In this document: piece after piece, positions 33,585 to 35,865 of the stretch
How the letters are laid out: the number at the start of each line of letters is the position of its first letter
Position numbering within the stretch: position 1 is the first letter of the stretch
DNA from: NZQO01 sp964639255
Lineage (GTDB): Bacteria > Bacteroidota > Bacteroidia > Flavobacteriales > Flavobacteriaceae
Direction: 5' to 3'
NCBI GenBank assembly: GCA_964639255.1
Contig: CAZXDP010000024.1
Span: 1 to 35,865, forward strand
DNA: 35,865 nt
Notes under the pieces: generated by a model
What the model saw: the letters and a program-made list of their open reading frames with translations, nothing else
Told to the model about the DNA's origin: nothing
Databases searched by the model: none
Position numbers and translations under genes: made by a program

Positions 33585-34319
33585 TTAATTAGTAGCACTA
33601 GGCGGTATCGTAGGTCGCACTTCAATTTTACTGGGCAAGGTACGCGAATTCATCTTGAGCAAATCTACCACCAATTCGCCAATATCTTCAATCTGAATTT
33701 TCCAAGCTTCGTCGCCCTCGCTGGGTTCATTCCCGTTAAAATGGGTAGACACACTACCGGGCATAATGGTACTAACGCGTATGCCGTGTTTCCGCAAATC
33801 GAGCATTACCGCTTGCGTAAAACCCGTGAGACCGAATTTACTGGCATTATAGGCGGCCCCACCCGAGAAGAAGTTGGTTCCTGCCAAACTGGAAATAGTT
33901 ATGAAATAGCCCTTCGATTTTTTAAGCGGTTCTAGTCCTGCTTTAATGCTATAAAACGGGCCCGTAAGATTGGTATCAATGGTTTCACTCCATTGCTTCT
34001 CGGTAAGATCTTCAATGCCAGCAAAATGTCCCAAGCCGGCATTTGCTACGAGTACGTCCAATTTCCCAAATTCTGAAAGTGTTCGCTCCACGGCTTTCTG
34101 TTGGCTTTCTAAAATTCTAACATCGGCTTCTATTCCAATCGCATACGCTCCGTCATTCCCCAAACTATTCAGTTTTTTTGCTGCCTCCTGGGCGGCTTCC
34201 TTATGCCTGCTCGTAATGGCTAGATTTATACCCTGTGCAAGTAGCGATTGGGCAATGCCAAACCCTATTCCTTTCGTACCGCCCGTAATAAGGGCTACTT
34301 TTCCTCTAATTGAACTCAT
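33585..34319 (-). CDS. Short-chain dehydrogenase/reductase (SDR), classical type
   Basis: The product has 244 aa. The Rossmann motif TGGTKGIG (12-19), the stabilising NAG (93-95), the active-site Ser 143 or 144 (ITISSLAG) and Tyr 157/Lys 161 (YNASK) are all present. PGSVSTHFN closes the cofactor site. Arg 38 in TSRHK just after the second strand suggests a preference for NADPH. It is cytoplasmic; the sequence resembles 3-oxoacyl-ACP reductase-like SDRs but nothing fixes the substrate. It has its own -7 box at 34337-34344 and is divergent from the dipeptidase gene. Confidence 0.92.
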   Translation of the reverse strand: MSSIRGKVALITGGTKGIGFGIAQSLLAQGINLAITSRHKEAAQEAAKKLNSLGNDGAYAIGIEADVRILESQQKAVERTLSEFGKLDVLVANAGLGHFAGIEDLTEKQWSETIDTNLTGPFYSIKAGLEPLKKSKGYFITISSLAGTNFFSGGAAYNASKFGLTGFTQAVMLDLRKHGIRVSTIMPGSVSTHFNGNEPSEGDEAWKIQIEDIGELVVDLLKMNSRTLPSKIEVRPTIPPSATN

Positions 34320-34336
34320 ATGCGCTGTTTTTTGTT

Positions 34337-34344
34337 CAAAGTTA
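34337..34344 (-). promoter_or_regulatory. -7 promoter element for the SDR gene
   Basis: The minus strand reads TAACTTTG, an exact match to TAnnTTTG, ending 17 bases before the ATG. A TTG lies 14 bases upstream, shorter than the usual spacing. Confidence 0.5.
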
Positions 34345-34391
34345 CAATGTTAAAGAGGCAATCTTGCTAAATTATCCTTAAATTTAGGCGC

Positions 34392-35003
34392 ATGGCACAG
34401 TTTCGTATCTTCTTTTTATTGGTTGCAATTTTCTTTTGTCCGAATGGAAAAGCACAAGAAAAGTTGGTGGATATCGCTACACTTTCCACCGAATTTGAAT
34501 ACGAAATTCGATATGCGACACCCAATAATTTTGTTGGCGAAGTGCTTTATGATTGCGCAAAATGCCTTTTACAGCCCGAAGTGGCCAAAGCCTTGCTGAA
34601 AGCTAATCAGTACTTTTGTGAACAGGGCTATAGAATAAAGATATTCGATTGTTACCGTCCACTAGACGTTCAGAAAAAAATGTGGGACAAGGTACCGCGT
34701 GCCACCTATGTGGCCAATCCCTATGAGGGAGGTTCAGTGCACAACCGCGGAGCCGCTATTGATATGACCTTGGTCACTTTGGAAGGATGCTATGTTGAGA
34801 TGGGAAGCGACTACGATTATTTTGGGCGCGAGGCCCATATCGACAATTATAATTTCCCAGAAGAAGTGCTACAGGTGCGAAAACTACTTTTTGACGGAAT
34901 GCGAGCCCACGGATTCAACACCATACGTACGGAATGGTGGCACTTCGCCTACGACAAAAATTGGCGGTATCCCATACAAAATCGCCCATTGCCGTGCGAT
35001 TAG
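34392..35003 (+). CDS. ddpX: VanX/DdpX-type D-alanyl-D-alanine dipeptidase (M15D)
   Basis: The product has 203 aa with a signal peptide (FFLLVAIFFCPNGKAQ), so it acts in the periplasm. The zinc site is complete: His 117 and Asp 124 in SVHNRGAAIDMT and His 184 in EWWH, with the catalytic Glu at 181. Arg 89 in YRP corresponds to the transition-state-stabilising Arg of VanX. These enzymes split D-Ala-D-Ala. In the cytoplasm VanX serves vancomycin resistance, but the periplasmic DdpX type serves cell-wall peptide recovery. With no vanA/vanH genes here, turnover is the likelier role. Its stop overlaps the convergent MscS-family gene by four bases. Confidence 0.92.
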   Translation: MAQFRIFFLLVAIFFCPNGKAQEKLVDIATLSTEFEYEIRYATPNNFVGEVLYDCAKCLLQPEVAKALLKANQYFCEQGYRIKIFDCYRPLDVQKKMWDKVPRATYVANPYEGGSVHNRGAAIDMTLVTLEGCYVEMGSDYDYFGREAHIDNYNFPEEVLQVRKLLFDGMRAHGFNTIRTEWWHFAYDKNWRYPIQNRPLPCD

Positions 35004-35865
35004 TTTTCTGCTTTCGTCCTAAACGGGGTATCAAGGTCATTTCGCAACCGTAGAGGAATATCCTCTGCATTGCCGTATAGCTTGAGCTCCCGAATATCTG
35101 CCGGTAGATTGAATCCTGCCTCAGTAAGTGCTACCTTCACCTCTTGTATCACTCTACCACGCAATACCCTCGAAGCTTGTCGATAGTCTACCGTGTGTAC
35201 CCAAAAAAGCACCTTAAGGTTGACGGTACTTGCTGCGAGCTCGTTCTCGATTACGAAATTTTCGTGGGAATCGTTGTGCACGATTTCTTCATTTGAATCC
35301 AATATTTTCTGAATCAATCGCTTCGCATCCTCAATATCGTCTTCATACGATATGCCCACCACAAAATCGACCCTGAAAAAGCCATCTGCAGTATAGTTTT
35401 CGACGGGTTTGGTAAGCACGTCGCTATTGGGAATGTAGATGTCACGACCGTCTGGTGTTTTAATGTGGGCGTACCGAAACGATAGTGCCTTTACCTTCCC
35501 GAAGTGACCATCGACCATAATGGTATCATCAATACCAAACGGTCTATTAAAGGCCAAAATAATACCTGCCAAAAAATTCTTGCCAATATCTTGAAAGGCA
35601 AATCCCAGGATGATCGCTGCGCCACCCGCGGCGGTGAGCACACCCGTAGCGACACCGCTAAGCCCTGCCACATCTAGGGCAATCATAATGGCAATTAAGA
35701 TCAAAACTATCTTTACAGCCTGTGCCAAGAACCTCGCCATAAGAGGATCGTCGGCCCTTTTCAGGATGCGCCGGCGTACCACGCTTGTAATAAGCTGTGC
35801 TATGAGCACACCCGCAACCACCACGAAAATGCCCATTGCCACGCGCGGCAAGATGGTTAAAAATT
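35000..35865 (-). CDS. MscS-family mechanosensitive channel, second type (N-terminus beyond the window)
   Basis: The frame is open to the window edge; the TTG at 35851 is probably internal, as the sequence reads FLTILPRVAMG without a break. Membrane helices (MGIFVVVAGVLIAQLITSVV, IVLILIAIMIALDVAGL) are followed by a pore helix-like stretch LTAAGGAAIILGFAFQDIGK, the beta domain (FGIDDTIMVDGHFGKVKALS, DIYIPNSDVLTKPVENY) and the C-terminal alpha/beta domain. It differs clearly from the 30807 channel in the pore helix and carries an extra C-terminal tail (IRELKLYGNAEDIPLRLRND). The stop codon overlaps that of the dipeptidase in TTAG. Confidence 0.88.
   Translation of the reverse strand, partial: FLTILPRVAMGIFVVVAGVLIAQLITSVVRRRILKRADDPLMARFLAQAVKIVLILIAIMIALDVAGLSGVATGVLTAAGGAAIILGFAFQDIGKNFLAGIILAFNRPFGIDDTIMVDGHFGKVKALSFRYAHIKTPDGRDIYIPNSDVLTKPVENYTADGFFRVDFVVGISYEDDIEDAKRLIQKILDSNEEIVHNDSHENFVIENELAASTVNLKVLFWVHTVDYRQASRVLRGRVIQEVKVALTEAGFNLPADIRELKLYGNAEDIPLRLRNDLDTPFRTKAEN

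Noticed and set aside
33558..33935. 125-codon plus-strand ORF overlapping the end of the second STAS-like gene
   Set aside because: It is antisense to the SDR gene including its C-terminal part; no domain.
34392..35003. VanX-like enzyme as evidence for a vancomycin-resistance cluster
   Set aside because: No vanA, vanH or vanRS genes are present and the protein has a signal peptide, unlike cytoplasmic VanX; cell-wall turnover fits better.
1..35865. tRNA, rRNA, CRISPR arrays, IS elements, attachment sites and known riboswitches
   Set aside because: Reading the spacers on both strands gave no cloverleaf, regular direct-repeat array, transposase or recognisable aptamer; this was by eye only, so a covariance search could still find a small RNA.

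Overview
The window looks like a chromosomal segment of a marine-type member of the Flavobacteriaceae (Bacteroidota). Five things point there: two proteins end in type IX secretion (T9SS) sorting domains; the outer-membrane assembly pair is the lipoprotein form TamL with TamB; the primary sigma factor is the short Bacteroidota type; several genes are preceded by the Bacteroidota -7 element TAnnTTTG; and almost no gene has a Shine-Dalgarno site. I see no phage, IS element, CRISPR array, tRNA or rRNA. The window is cut at both ends: the first gene lacks its 5' part and the last lacks its 5' part on the minus strand.

Layout. 1-2676: the tail of a secreted HYR-repeat protein, a 0.5 kb spacer with one doubtful small ORF and hairpins, a YtxH-like small membrane protein and a convergent single-domain DUF1456 protein. 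2799-5942: the first of two large secreted sortilin/VPS10-type beta-propeller proteins. 5959-13277 (minus): tamB-tamL, a two-gene operon for outer-membrane protein insertion, both genes starting with TTG. 13448-16856: a soluble PAS histidine kinase (also TTG start), a VTT/DedA-like membrane protein and a DEAH helicase. 16900-17440: a small self-contained transcription unit (dyad, two very small basic ORFs, strong terminator). 17601-20876: the second sortilin-type protein, a clear paralogue of the first with the same number of Asp boxes. 21008-22888 (minus): an exported CocE/NonD (S15-type) hydrolase.

23104-27868: a small hydrophilic protein on plus, then a minus-strand four-gene cluster: small membrane protein, T9SS-exported M14 metallocarboxypeptidase, aldo/keto reductase, and a secreted protein with a conserved C-terminal beta-type domain. 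28004-31700: rpoD, then an SLC13-type transporter with two RCK_C domains followed by a MscS channel. 31814-32711: an OmpA-family lipoprotein whose promoter is overlapped by a perfect 22-bp palindrome. 32844-33579: two tandem SpoIIAA/STAS-like paralogues. 33585-35865: an SDR oxidoreductase, a VanX-type D-Ala-D-Ala dipeptidase and a second MscS-family channel (partial).

How it fits together: the dominant theme is the cell envelope and what crosses it. That includes secreted or surface proteins (HYR, two propellers, M14 peptidase, S15-type hydrolase, the 218-aa secreted protein), the outer-membrane assembly machinery (TamB/TamL), cell-wall anchoring and turnover (OmpA-like, VanX-like) and osmotic valves (two MscS). 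This is mostly ordinary genome content. The parts I find least explained are the 22-bp operator at the OmpA-like gene, the small transcription unit at 17013-17438, the paired propeller paralogues, the tandem STAS-like genes and the run of TTG starts at the tam locus. I did not find a convincing new multi-gene system.
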